Source: Utricularia gibba (taxonomy: Eukaryota; Streptophyta; Magnoliopsida; Lamiales; Lentibulariaceae). From it: a DNA stretch of 64,000 nt. Shown one piece after another: positions 1-10,612 of this stretch. Within the stretch, counting starts at the first letter, position 1. Every line of letters starts with the position of its first letter. The notes below the pieces were generated by a model. It saw nothing but the letters and a program-made list of their open reading frames with translations, was not told where the DNA came from and searched no databases. A program made the position numbers and the translations under genes. The stretch is taken from contig NEEC01000016.1 of the NCBI GenBank assembly GCA_002189035.1, positions 310,001 to 374,000 of the forward strand, given 5' to 3'.

Positions 1-859
1 AAGAATATTCACCCATCCCATGTGGCGCGGCCAGCGACCTGCTCTACGGGATCGGATCGAGAGATGGGTTGATGGATTGGATGATGCCTTTTCTCTCGCT
101 CCCCCTCCTGTGGAAGCAACCGCCAATGAGAAAAATGTTTCCGATCTCGACTCCTTTTTTATGAGAAGAGTTCTTTTTCCAATTTATCGAAGGACCTGGA
201 AATTGGCGGCGGCGAGAGAGAGGCCATCCCATTACGTTGCCTTGATCCAATCATTCTATTTCTATACAACCGGTAGAACGCCGGTTTCCGGTAGTGGGCT
301 AAGTGTTGGGTAAAAGCCCAGTTCCCAAACTCATCTTCATCCCCGGTCCATGCCAAAGCTACGTCGTTCAATCTATCTAACCCAGTGATTTGACGCCATT
401 TGGGCCATGGAATCTGGGCCACTTCTGCTATGTGCTTCGCCGTCTGCGTTTCCTCGTTCTTTTGCGACAGGTTTAGAGTCACGACGACAACCCAGCAGCG
501 ACTTCGCCTTTTTCTGGAGCGCTGCCGGCAAGTTAAAGTCATCACCATCCTCTTTGAATAACCAAATGATTGGGGGAGAATGGCTTGTCCGGAAATAGTG
601 AGGCGGTAAGAAAGCACTTTCTTCGCGGTAAACCTTTTTGAAATTTAGTGACTTGGGTCCCGTTGTTGAAATCAGGTGGATTGCTTTACAATTTGCTTGG
701 GTGGTCTTGGATTCTTGAATGTTTTCCAACTGACTACTGAAAAAAAAAATGCTTTTAGTTGAAAATTTTAGTTGCTCCAAGGTTTCCCATTTGTATCAAG
801 AGTTCATTTGTAATGTTTATTGACTTCCCAGCCAACTTGCAGTCTCACTGTGGTTGAAA
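1..859. other. 5' flank of the PPR gene, no confident gene
   Basis: Several short open frames cross this stretch on both strands, but none has a recognisable domain, a convincing splice pattern or family similarity that I know. It probably holds the promoter and 5' leader of the downstream PPR gene. The first 300 bases could belong to the edge of another gene, but I cannot support that. Confidence 0.4.
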
Positions 860-3023
860 ATGGATATGTTCCTAAAACAGTGTTATTTGTGTGATCATGG
901 ATTGACTAGTTTCCGATTAATGGTGGATTCACAGTGTTCCCATATTGGCTATTGCAGTGGCTACTCAGCGGCTTCGCAGATTGCTTATTATGCTCGCCTT
1001 GGGGAAATTGGAACCGCACGAAGATTCTTTGATCGCCTCTCCCAAAAAATGTTGAATCTTGGAACTCTTTACTGTCTGGATACTTTCAGAATAGGAAACC
1101 AGATGAAGCTAAGCGCTTATTCGATGAAATGCCGGTAAGAAATACGGTTTCTTGGAATGCACTAGTTTCAGGTACATAAAGAATGGAATGATAAAGAAAG
1201 CTAGGAACGCATTTGATGTGATGCCTGAAAGAAATGTCATATCTTGGACAGCCATGGTTCGAGGCTATGTGGAGGAGGGGATGATTTCGGAGGCACAGGC
1301 ATTGTTTGATGAAATGCCAGAGAAGAATGTGATATCCTGGACTGTAATGTTGGGTGGTCTTATTGATGAAGGCCGGATCAATGATGCCATGCTTCTATAT
1401 GCTGCCATGCCTGTGAGGGATGTTGTTGCAAAAACTAGTATGATATGTGGATTGTGCTCAAAAGGCCGGTTGCAGGAGGCTCGTGAAATTTTTGACAGCA
1501 TGAGAGACAGAAATGTGGTTTGCTGGACTACAATGCTTTCCGGATACACGCAGAACGGGAAGGTGGATATTGCAAGAAAACTCTTCGAGGTGATGCCCGA
1601 AAAAAATGAAGTTTCTTGGACAGCCATGCTAATGGGATACACACAGTGTGGGAGAACTGAAGATGCATGGGAGTTTTTCATGGCAATGCCAATGAAACCA
1701 ATCGTTGCTTGCAATGCAATGGTGATAGGATTTGGTGAGAATGGAGAGGTCTCCAAAGCTAGGGAAGTGTTTGATGCGATGAAAGAAAAGGATGATGGAA
1801 CATGGTGTGCTATGATCAAAGTCTATGAGAGAACAGGCTTCGAGCTTGAGGCGCTTCGCCTTTTTCGTGATATGCAGATGGAAGGGATAAGACCACATTT
1901 CCCTTCACTAATCAGCATCTTGTCAGTTTGTGCTAGTCTTGCTTGCCTTGATCCTGGAAAGCAAGTCCATGCTCAAATGTTACGATCTAACCTCGATGAT
2001 GATGTGTATCTTTCATCAGTTTTGATCACAATGTACATGAGAAGTGGTGAATTCGCCAAGGCAAGAATAATTTTCAGTACATGTTCTCAGAAGGACACTG
2101 TAATGTGGAACACTATGATCACAGGCTATGCTCAGAATGGCCGGGCAGATGAAGCTCTATTAGTTTTTCATGAAATGTCTTCATCTGGCATCCCGCCTGA
2201 TGGTGTCACATTCATTGGAGCTCTCACCGCGTGCAGCTACAGCGGAAAGGTTGATGAAGGGGAGGCAATATTTGGAACCATGAAGTCAAAGTACCGAGTG
2301 GAGCCGACGGTTGAACATTTTGCATGTATGGTTGATCTTCTTGGGCGAGCTGGACGCCTGGATGATGCACTATATTTGATAAACACAATGCCCATCAAGG
2401 CGGATGCCATTATTTGGGGCTCTCTAATGGGGGCATGTAGGAATCACTTGGACCCTGATCTGGCAGAAGTTGCAGCAGACCAACTTGCTCAACTAGAGCC
2501 TCACAATGCTGGTCCCTTGGTCTTGCTATCGAATATATATGCCTGCAAAGGAAGGTGGGGCGATGTTGCCAAGTTAAGGATGAACATGAAACACATGAAG
2601 GTGAACAAATCACCTGGTTGCAGCTGGATTGAAATAGACAAACAAGTACACATGTTCACTGGGGGAGAGACGAAGCCACACCCTGAACATCTAGAGATTG
2701 TCAGAATGTGGGAGAAAATAAGCAGAATGATTAGGGAAGTTGGGTACCAGCCGGATGCATCCTTTGCTCTCCATGATGTTGATGAAGAGGAGAAGATGCA
2801 GAATTTGAGAAACCATAGTGAGAAGCTAGCTGTTATGTACGGTCTCATGAAGCTACCGGGAGGTGTACCAATTCGTGTCATGAAGAACCTGAGAGTGTGT
2901 GGCGACTGCCATTCTGCCATCAAACTGATCTCAAAGGTCACTGACCGTGAAATTATTTTAAGAGATGCAAATCGGTTTCATCATTTCAAGGATGGATCAT
3001 GCTCTTGCAAAGACTACTGGTGA
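860..3023 (+). CDS. PLS-class DYW pentatricopeptide repeat protein, disrupted by two one-base deletions
   Basis: An intronless PPR gene of about 721 codons once two frame breaks are allowed for; it closely resembles Arabidopsis At1g56690. Family knowledge: such proteins enter mitochondria or plastids, bind RNA through the PPR tract, and edit C to U through the DYW deaminase domain. Visible are tandem PPR units with the pattern NVISWTAM..GY..EG..EA..LFDEMP, then E/E+ motifs, then a DYW domain with the deaminase motif HSEKLA, CGDCH, and the terminal residues CSCKDYW. The ATG at 860 opens the frame. The frame is lost at the six-A run 1044-1049 and again at 1171-1173. Adding one base at each place joins continuous PPR repeats, and the total length becomes divisible by three. 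As written, only codons from about 1174 on encode the main body. Sequencing error is more likely than a pseudogene. The target transcript is unknown. Confidence 0.9.
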
Positions 3024-3660
3024 AGGCTCAACACAAACAGACATAAAGACAGCATGGGAAACTGGGCCCTAGATGTTTCAGCATGACAGCTAGGGCAACC
3101 TCATTTGATCCATACAAATCATGTCAATGAGTTTACTGCCATTGCAGGTGCCCCTGCCCCTGCGATGAAGGATTGGATCTGCATTGGTGATCAACTAACT
3201 ACCTTGGTGATGCGTCAAGAGTCAAGTACTCCCTCCTGCTTTAGAACATGCTATACTCCGTCGCCTTGGGACGGCCTCCATATACTCTGGATGGGCGGCG
3301 GGGCCGGTGATCTCCCATGGCTTCCTGATGCGTCGCCGGAGAGTCTGGATCAGGGATTTCGCACCCGCCGCCATCGCAAGAACGAAGGCGCGCTCCGACG
3401 ATCTCTTCTGTCCAATAAAGCGCGCTTACGTATCTGATCCGTTTTTTATTTAATCTTTTATATAATGATTTGAACAGTAAAATATTACAAAAAAACAAAT
3501 AATGATTAAATAAACAAATCATTTAGAGATATTTAATATAAAAAACTTTGTAGATAACATTTGGTATTATTAATTCAATTTTTATAATTTTGTGTGTTAA
3601 ATATTATTTTTATTAAAAATTAATTTCCGTACGAGACAAATAACTGAATTCGTTCAATGA
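3024..3660. other. Intergenic, 3' flank of the PPR gene
   Basis: The first 400 bases are the probable 3' UTR. A GC-rich patch at about 3250-3420 carries short open frames on both strands without recognisable similarity. From 3440 the sequence is AT-rich with nothing identifiable. Confidence 0.5.
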
Positions 3661-3673
3661 ATCATGGATCTCC

Positions 3674-3784
3674 CACGTGTTTGTAATTTCTATCAGGGGG
3701 CCCACATCCACGTGGCTTTTTGAAAATAAAATAGAATAGAATATTGCAAGAGGAGGGGAAGCTCAGCCTTCGCGCTGACACGTG
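3674..3784 (+). promoter_or_regulatory. Cluster of three ABRE/G-box elements (CACGTG)
   Basis: Perfect CACGTG palindromes lie at 3674-3679, 3709-3714 and 3779-3784; the last sits in GACACGTGTCC, a strong ABRE context. They are 360-470 bp upstream of the AFP/NINJA start codon. bZIP factors of the ABF/ABI5 group bind such sites in abscisic-acid-induced promoters, and AFP genes are known ABA-induced feedback repressors of ABI5. The binding itself is inferred. Confidence 0.7.
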
Positions 3785-4147
3785 TCCCTCCAAGTCCTCC
3801 TCTATCCAACACGTTTAATCATAACGACCCAGTTGCGTATTCTTTTCAGGGCATTTTCGTCTTTTTGCATACTCCCGGTTCTCTCCCTTTTCTTTTTTCT
3901 CTGCAGCGTTCTCATGGCTTCCCAAGTCTCCGTTCCCCGGATGAGAGAGCGATTCGGATTTCAGTTTGTGGAGGTTGATATTTGGTGACTGGGTTCAGTG
4001 GGAAGGTGGATTTCGGAGAATGGATTTGGAAGAGCTTTCGGTGTTTTTTTGTTGATGCTTTGGAAAAGTGAGCGCTGGATTGGATTTTGGTTGCAGCTGT
4101 AAGTTTCTTGGAATGGGTTTAACGGGAATTTGATTGTAGTTTGTTGG

Positions 4148-5038
4148 ATGATGATGGGGGGTGACGAGAAATTCCATCTCTCGCTTCCTCTTGATGGATT
4201 TTCGAGAGATCTGTTGCAGAATGCTTGCTCAAAGGGAGTCAAACGCGCAGTTGTTGAGGGAGAAGATGAGATCGAGTTAAGTTTGGGGCTTTCACTGAAC
4301 GGTAGATTTGGGGTAGACCCGGCAAGTAAGAATTTCAAACGCTCATCTTCTATAGCGAACTTGGTTTTCACTGTGGAGGGGAGCAGCAGCAGCGCTGCCC
4401 AGTTGGTGAATGAGTCGGAGTTAGTGAGGGCAAGATCGTTGCCCACGGCAGCGGAGGAGGAGTGGCGCCGCCGCAAGGAGTGGCACACGATGAGGAGATT
4501 GGAAGCCCGGAAAAAGAGAATGGAGAAGCTGAAGAATGTCAGCGTAATGAAAGATAACGCTAATGGGAATGGGTTCCATGATTCGGTGCTTGAATCTGGC
4601 AGCTTTCCGATGGTACCTTCTAGTGATCGCTCATCTGGAGCATCTGATCTTCCTTTAAATGGTATCAGATCTTGAACCCAAACAATTCAGCTTCCACTAC
4701 AAACCAGAAATTGGCAAATTTACTGATATTTCTCTACAGGATCAAAGCAGCAAGATTCTCATCTTCAACAGCAAAAGGGTGGTGACAGAAATGAGATTCT
4801 GGTTACTGAGGAAACCAGTAAATCGTTGAGGGAAATGCCGTACGTGAGTACCAGGGGTGAAGGAGTTAATAAAGTTGAAGGATTCTTGTACACGTACGAG
4901 AAAGGAGAAGAAGTCAGAATCGTCTGCGTTTGCCATGGCCTGTTTCTGTCGCCGGCGGAATTCGTCAAGCACGGCGGCGGAGGCGACGTTGAACACCCCT
5001 TGAAGCATATCGTCGTCAACCCTTTCTCCCTCGTGTAA
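4148..5038 (+). CDS. AFP-like: Ninja-family protein AFP (ABI five binding protein)
   Basis: Two exons, 4148-4661 and 4740-5038, give 270 residues; the intron is GT-AG. The first of three adjacent ATGs (MMMGGDEK) is used. Three hallmarks of the NINJA/AFP family are visible in order. An EAR repression motif LSLGLSL lies near residues 44-50 and in this family recruits TOPLESS. A basic, nuclear-localisation-like stretch [18 protein letters not shown] follows in the middle. A C-terminal NINJA domain with [34 protein letters not shown] and HPLKHIVV ends the protein; in this family it binds bZIP or JAZ partners. Known role: nuclear corepressor adaptor damping ABA (AFP) or jasmonate (NINJA) signalling. 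The ABRE cluster upstream favours the ABA branch. Which of AFP1-4 it matches is not resolved. Confidence 0.92.
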
Positions 5039-5205
5039 TTTAATTTCACCCTTGTTTTTTTTTTCAGAGGATTCAGCAGCATTCAGAACACAATGACCCT
5101 TGACAACGAAGAACAGGTCAAAAGTTGTTTCTTTGGTCAAGTGTAACATTTTTTTCCCTATTCGTACAGACCATGTGTTGCTCTTTTGTTGTTTCTACTA
5201 CGAAT

Positions 5206-5770
5206 CTAAAAGCTCTTCCCAGAAACACCTCCTCGGCCAACATGGGAACTAACTGAACCATCATCTTCAAACAGAGTGATGGCACTTTCTCGAGGCTCTT
5301 GTTCTTCTTGAACCTCTCTCCGTTTCTCTTGAGAAGTTGGATGAGCCATCACAGCTTCATATTGCGGTGAGTTAAACCTCGAGACCACGTTAACATGAAG
5401 AGAACATCTTAAACAGGGAATTCACAAGAAGTGGGGCTGGTTCTACTCTCCAAAGAAAGGGGAGCGTGTCTCAAAATGAAGTATGGAGATCACCGGATTC
5501 AACCATCTTCTTGATGCCAACTTGAAACACAGTGTTTGCCCTGCCACGAGGACGCATTGCAGGAGTTAGAAATACTCTCTTCATGTGCCGGAAGTTTACA
5601 TGGCAGTAGGGAGAGCACCCACTCAGTAAAGAGTGAGGATAGGTACAGTCATCACCTCCAACTCTCCCATGTGAATGCTGAACAAAGATTCGTAGCTGTT
5701 GCCGAGAATATGGAGGAACCGCCATGGGAGATCTCACTGATAATACGTTGATGCCCTTATCATGCTCCAC
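5206..5770 (-). pseudogene. Unrecognised minus-strand coding-like fragment, in two open segments
   Basis: Two open stretches read on the minus strand, 5770-5471 and 5388-5206, look protein-coding. The first contains MAVPPYSRQQLRIF, HGRVGGDD and FLTPAMRPRGRANTVFQ. The second ends ESAITLFEDDGSVSSHVG followed by RGGVSGKSF and a stop. They are in different frames with about 80 bases of stop-containing sequence between, and I see no convincing splice pair. This could be two exons, a frame-broken gene or a retro-copy remnant. I do not recognise the family. It lies between the AFP 3' end and the CRR7 promoter. Confidence 0.35.
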
Positions 5771-6044
5771 TGTGGTGCGTGTGAACTCTCTGGACTCGGC
5801 TGTGGAACTACAGATCCTCCTTTCGGGTGTTCATTGCCATATGTTTCTTATCCACTCATGTAAAACTGGAGCCTTTCAGTCAAATCTCCAGTCTTCCCTC
5901 ACTGCGTTTTCTTGTTGTGAAATTCTGAACCAAAGCGAGACCCACAAAACAAGAGGGTGTCGGCTCTGCGCTATCATCATCATCATCATCACAATCTTAT
6001 CCATTCGCTCTCTTGGTTTCATTCATCTTCTGCAAAGGGTCTCC

Positions 6045-6535
6045 ATGGCAATCGCCGCGAAACTTCTCCAGTTCAGAGGCGAGCTTCCCTTTTCCTTTCC
6101 AACAGCCACAACCCCATTTTCACCTCGATTCCCAATCCCACGGCCCCAATACTCCAATTCAAAAATCGGGAATTCGTCTCCTCTTCCAAAGGTCAGTTAA
6201 GGAAGGAGAAAAACATGGGTTTTCTTACCCTACGCCGTTGATGTAATTGTCAATCGCAGGTTTGCGCTGCGAGGAGGAGAAGAGCGAACACCGAAACGGA
6301 CACATACGTCCTAATGGAGCCCGGTAAAACGGAAGAGGAATTCGTGTCGACGGACGAGCTGAGGATGCGTCTCAAGGAGTGGCTGGAGAATTGGCCGGGA
6401 GAATCTCTGCCGCCGGATTTGGCCGCATTTGATAGCTTAGATGCCGCCGTGGAGCATCTGATGAAGTCTGTGTGTGAACTGGAAGTTGACGGCGATGCCG
6501 GATCTATTCAGTGGTACCAAGTCCGTTTGGAATAG
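6045..6535 (+). CDS. CRR7: CHLORORESPIRATORY REDUCTION 7, chloroplast NDH assembly protein
   Basis: Two exons, 6045-6191 and 6260-6535, join in phase to 140 residues. The first about 49 residues ([16 protein letters not shown] and on) are rich in Ser, Pro and Arg with few acidic residues, as expected of a chloroplast transit peptide. The second exon encodes the conserved core: [40 protein letters not shown], and the terminal [10 protein letters not shown]. This matches the CRR7 family. Family knowledge: CRR7 is a stromal factor needed to build subcomplex A of the chloroplast NAD(P)H dehydrogenase-like complex, which runs cyclic electron flow around photosystem I. The start codon follows an (ATC)n stretch in the leader. 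No oddities are seen. Confidence 0.92.
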
Positions 6536-7061
6536 CCGATCCAACCTCAAAAATTTTTCTTTTTATATTATTATAAATAATATTTTATCAGACAACTAAA
6601 TTAAAATATTATAATTTTACATAATCTAAATCACAACGTTAAATTATAGAACATGTCTATAGTTTTGTCAATTCGAGCCATATGGGTATAGATCTGATTA
6701 AATTATGAGGATTGAATTTTTAAAAAAACAAAAATTTATATAAAAAAATATGTAACATAACTATTTATGAAAATTGAATATTTAAAATGAATAATATCTA
6801 CCAAAAAAACGTAAGTCACAACATAACTAGTTTCGTAATACAAACATGAACACATCGAATACACAATTTCGTATGTACCAGGGAATAGCAAATTTTGGAA
6901 TCAAAAAATTTCAAGGAAGACAATCTCATGGGATACCGCTTGCAATCCAAAGAGCTTCCTGCATACCTGCAAGCTGCGATACCTGGTGAGGAGATGACTG
7001 ATGATCTGATGCACTTCAAATGCCTCTCCGAGGTGGGTGTAAGAAGGATGCAATGCATGGA
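6536..7061. other. AT-rich spacer between convergent CRR7 and RLCK genes
   Basis: This holds only the probable 3' UTRs of the two flanking genes, which converge here, and AT-rich sequence. No gene is visible. Confidence 0.6.
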
Positions 7062-9122
7062 TCATGGCTTTGTGTTGTCTGCTAACATTCTCTGTTTCTG
7101 GTTTCCCTTTTGCCTCAGATAATCAACTCTGATTCCCCATAGCTGCTCTGCAACAGTTTCCATGTTTGGACGATCGTCCCTCGTAGGGGCTGCACATCGG
7201 GCAACCAAACCAAAAGCCTTCAGCAAGACATCCTCATGTACAGTTTCAGTCATCCGAGGATCCAAGATCTCTCCTGTCCTTCCCTCCTTGTGTTTTTTGA
7301 TAGCCTGAGAATCCATGAAGGTGTGCAGTGAGATTGGAACCAGGCAGTTAACTGAGTAGACAAGAATGGCTCCCGAGTGCAGGAGCATACCCATTTGATT
7401 GTTACTCTCTCATCGGATTGTGGCTCCGGCCCCAAATCAATGGGGCGACGGCCAGTCAAGATCTCGAGTAGTAGGATCCCAAAGGAGTAGACATCGCTTT
7501 TGGTTGAGAGCAGGTAAGTCTTCATGTATTCTGGATCAAGGTACCCGATGGTGCCCCTTACTTTGGTGTAGGCATAGGAGTCATCTCCAACCTTTGCAAA
7601 GCCAAAGTCTGCAACTTTGGCTCTCAGTCCATCAGTCAAGAGTACATTTGAAGACTTTATATCCCGGTGAATGATCTGCTTCTCTGTCAACCATAATCTT
7701 GGGTTGCCACAGTAGGAAAAGAACTTGGAAAGTATTATGGTTGAACAGGTTTACCAGCATATGAATGGAGATATGTCAGAGCATGAGCAATGTCGATGGC
7801 AATCTCAAGTCGTTGAGAAAAATCAAGTATTCTAAATTTGAGACCTGCAACAAGAGATCACGGGGAGAGTGTCCAAGTGGAGCTCCAGTCTGCAAGTTTT
7901 GAAAAGACTCACCGTCTAGATGGTCTCTAAGGGTACCATTTGGCACATACTCTGTGATGATTATGTGTTCATCCCCATCTTGGATGTAACCCAGAAGCTT
8001 AACGAGATTGCGATGTTCAGCTTTAGCTAGAAGCTCAACTTCAGTTTTGAATTCAGCTCCAAGGCTTTCTATGTTTTTCTGCGTATTTGCAACATACAGA
8101 AAGGTGTTTATATCAAGTTAAAATTTTCAGCCATTGTAGAGTTTTGTGCTGAAGCATGAAACACGATTGATTCAACACAGAATTTGATAGAAGTAATATC
8201 ACCATCTTGAGAGCATAGCCATCAAAATGGAAGCTTCAAGAAAAGGAGATCATTTCAGTATCAAGTAGAATCTGCATGATGGAAAAATATGTTTTAGAGT
8301 TATCAGATGTAAGTCCTAAAGGAGTTTTTTTGGGGGGAACTTAATTCTGCCAGCAGAAACACAAGTTAGCTTCTCTCCAAGCATCATATGATCACTGGTC
8401 TAAAAGCCTTTCCAGTCTAATGCCAAACATAGATTCCTCTGAGACTGACATGCAGTTTAAGGGGGAAAAATAATTGAGCAAATAGTACGGATTCTTCCTT
8501 GGTGCTGCTGATGTACAGAACAATAAGAAAAAAAAAAAACTGCTGATATCCATTCCATACCTTTTTAAAAGCCCTCTTGACAGCCACAACTCGTCCATCA
8601 GAGAGCACAGCCTTGTAGACATCTCCGAACGCTCCACTGCCTATAAGAAATGATGAAGAGAAGTTTTTTGTTCCCCTGAGGACTTGGTCTAGAGTGAGCT
8701 GAACAGATCCAATCCTACTAATTTTAGGAGACAGAGAAAATCTGGAGGCACTTGGTGGCACCCTGTTTGGACTGGGTGGTATTCCCTGTGAACTTCCAGA
8801 AAACTTCTCAAAAGCAGAAGTCGTTTCCATCGAAGACATGGAATCAACTGCAACATGTCGATGTAGTTAAAAGGGAAAAGGAAGTATAGGAAGAGGACTG
8901 TATAGAGAAATCTTGGAATGCATCCGCAGATATATACTGTATGCAAACAAACATAAGAATGAAATGAAACTGGTAAAAAAGCATGGTATAAACAACAGAA
9001 AGAATGAAATGGATATACACACTTGGATTTGGTCCCTTGGATAAAACATTGTGGTTGCTATCCCTTTTCCTTGCCCCGAAGCATGGACACGCGAAGTCAC
9101 AACATGAGGATGATGAAGCCAT
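7062..9122 (-). CDS. CRCK-like: Receptor-like cytoplasmic kinase, CRCK (RLCK-IV) type
   Basis: Six exons on the minus strand (9122-9023, 8847-8561, 8078-7913, 7844-7755, 7683-7391, 7304-7062) join in phase to 392 residues. The Cys-rich N-terminus ([16 protein letters not shown]) suggests S-acylation and membrane anchoring in place of a transmembrane segment. A Ser/Pro linker ([18 protein letters not shown]) is typical of calmodulin-binding receptor-like cytoplasmic kinases. The kinase domain has the P-loop [12 protein letters not shown] near residue 102, VAVKR (K124), catalytic HRDIKSSN near 220, DFGFAK near 240, [10 protein letters not shown], and the C-lobe end [17 protein letters not shown]. 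It is an RD kinase with all catalytic residues present, so probably active. Arabidopsis CRCK kinases respond to calcium/calmodulin and stress; the ligand pathway here is unknown. The exon 1 donor (A, then GTGTGT) was chosen because it alone keeps the frame. Confidence 0.88.
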
Positions 9123-10612
9123 GGCCTAGACTCAAAAAACAATGACCATATTCATCAACTTCTTTGATTGATGCCTTTTCAGCATCATCATATCCTTCTC
9201 TAGAGCTAGGCTCTTTTGCTTTCCATCCCTTGATGCTTCCGCAAGATTTCAGAGTACAACAAGAGTTCAGAAATCTTTTAATTTTTTTTCTTTTTTGCTG
9301 TCTTCGCATGTGAATCACTTAAAAATACTGCTGAAGGGTAAAAGTTAGATACACATCGAGAACAAAGCTCCATAGCTCGATAATACTACCTAACAAGTGG
9401 AATCTTCAATACCCCCAGAAAACCATAATATCAACAAAACGAGATCACTCAAAATAAGGTTCTGACGTTAAACCGATTGGCAGAACACAAACTGAAATAT
9501 GACTCAATTTGTCGACATGCTCAATCTTGGTATCTGCAGAGTGCAAGCAAAAGCTGTAAGATATTGAGCAAAAACCCACGTCAAGGACTTGATGAAGTAG
9601 TTAACTTGAGGAGATGGCTTCCATATATCTCCAAGAAACACAACAGTGCAAGGAGTCTCGAGCATTGAATTCCAGTCGTGATCAAACAACTAAACTAGGA
9701 CCCAGGCGGCTCCTGATAAGGAAAGCTATGTATGACACCAGCAAAAGCACTAGAAAGTAGAAACTGGGGTAACTTAGAAAATTGTCCACTATCTCACGAA
9801 TGAAGTGGCTGAGTATACGTAAATTTAGACGTGAAGTTGTTGAAGATGATCACAGAAAAGTCGGCTGATCATCCATCGCTTTCCAGTATAGAGGCAAAAT
9901 AGGCCTACCAAGAATGGTTACTTTTCAGATACACAGAACAACTATGAATGACCATTTTTCAAAATCACCCAAGTAAAATCCACCATTCTTAAAATTCTCT
10001 TGCGCTGGGGATTCCGAACCCCTTCCTACTCTGTTCTTCAGGGATGCGATCCATGTGAATTGTCATCAACACCCAAACCAGATTTTTATTTTCGAATAGG
10101 ATCAAAATTTTATTTATCAAAAGTTGTTAATTAAACATTAATTTTTTTAAAAAATGAAATATATAATTAATATAAAATCATTTTAATCACGTGGTATATA
10201 TTCATTTAAATACAATTAATTTAAACACACCAATAATTAAGCTATAAACTAAAAAACATCCTCACAACCTTGTGTGACACGACACATATCAGCCTTGAAT
10301 GCAAATCGATGAACCTCAATTTAATTTATCATACATGAAATCAGTTAACTGATACAAACTTAGTGGAAACAATTGATTACTCGGGTTTCATGGATTTCTG
10401 GGCAGGAGTATGCAAGCCACCAGGTGGAAAAGACCCATAGGATGGTTTTCACAGGTTTTCAAACACATGCGACACCACAAACAAGTATGGTGGTAGTAGT
10501 AGTAGTAGTAGTAGCAGTACGCACAACTTGGCATATCATTTGCGCAGTTCAGCAGGTCGAGGGTGGGGGGGGCTTATTCTCCAAGAGAGATGGGGTGCAT
10601 GAAGCTTCTTAC
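9123..10612. other. Spacer between RLCK (5' side) and CUE-domain gene (3' side)
   Basis: This should hold the RLCK promoter and the 3' end of the CUE-domain gene. It is AT-rich at 10080-10260. No coding region is supported; short open frames here have no recognisable domains. Confidence 0.5.
10492..10514. repeat. (GTA)n microsatellite
   Basis: About seven GTA units in a row, close to the 3' end of the CUE-domain gene and outside its coding exons. Confidence 0.9.

Noticed and set aside
5965-5990. His-rich run (ATC)n upstream of CRR7 as part of a protein.
   Set aside because: It lies before the CRR7 start codon in a frame without further similarity; a microsatellite in the leader is simpler.
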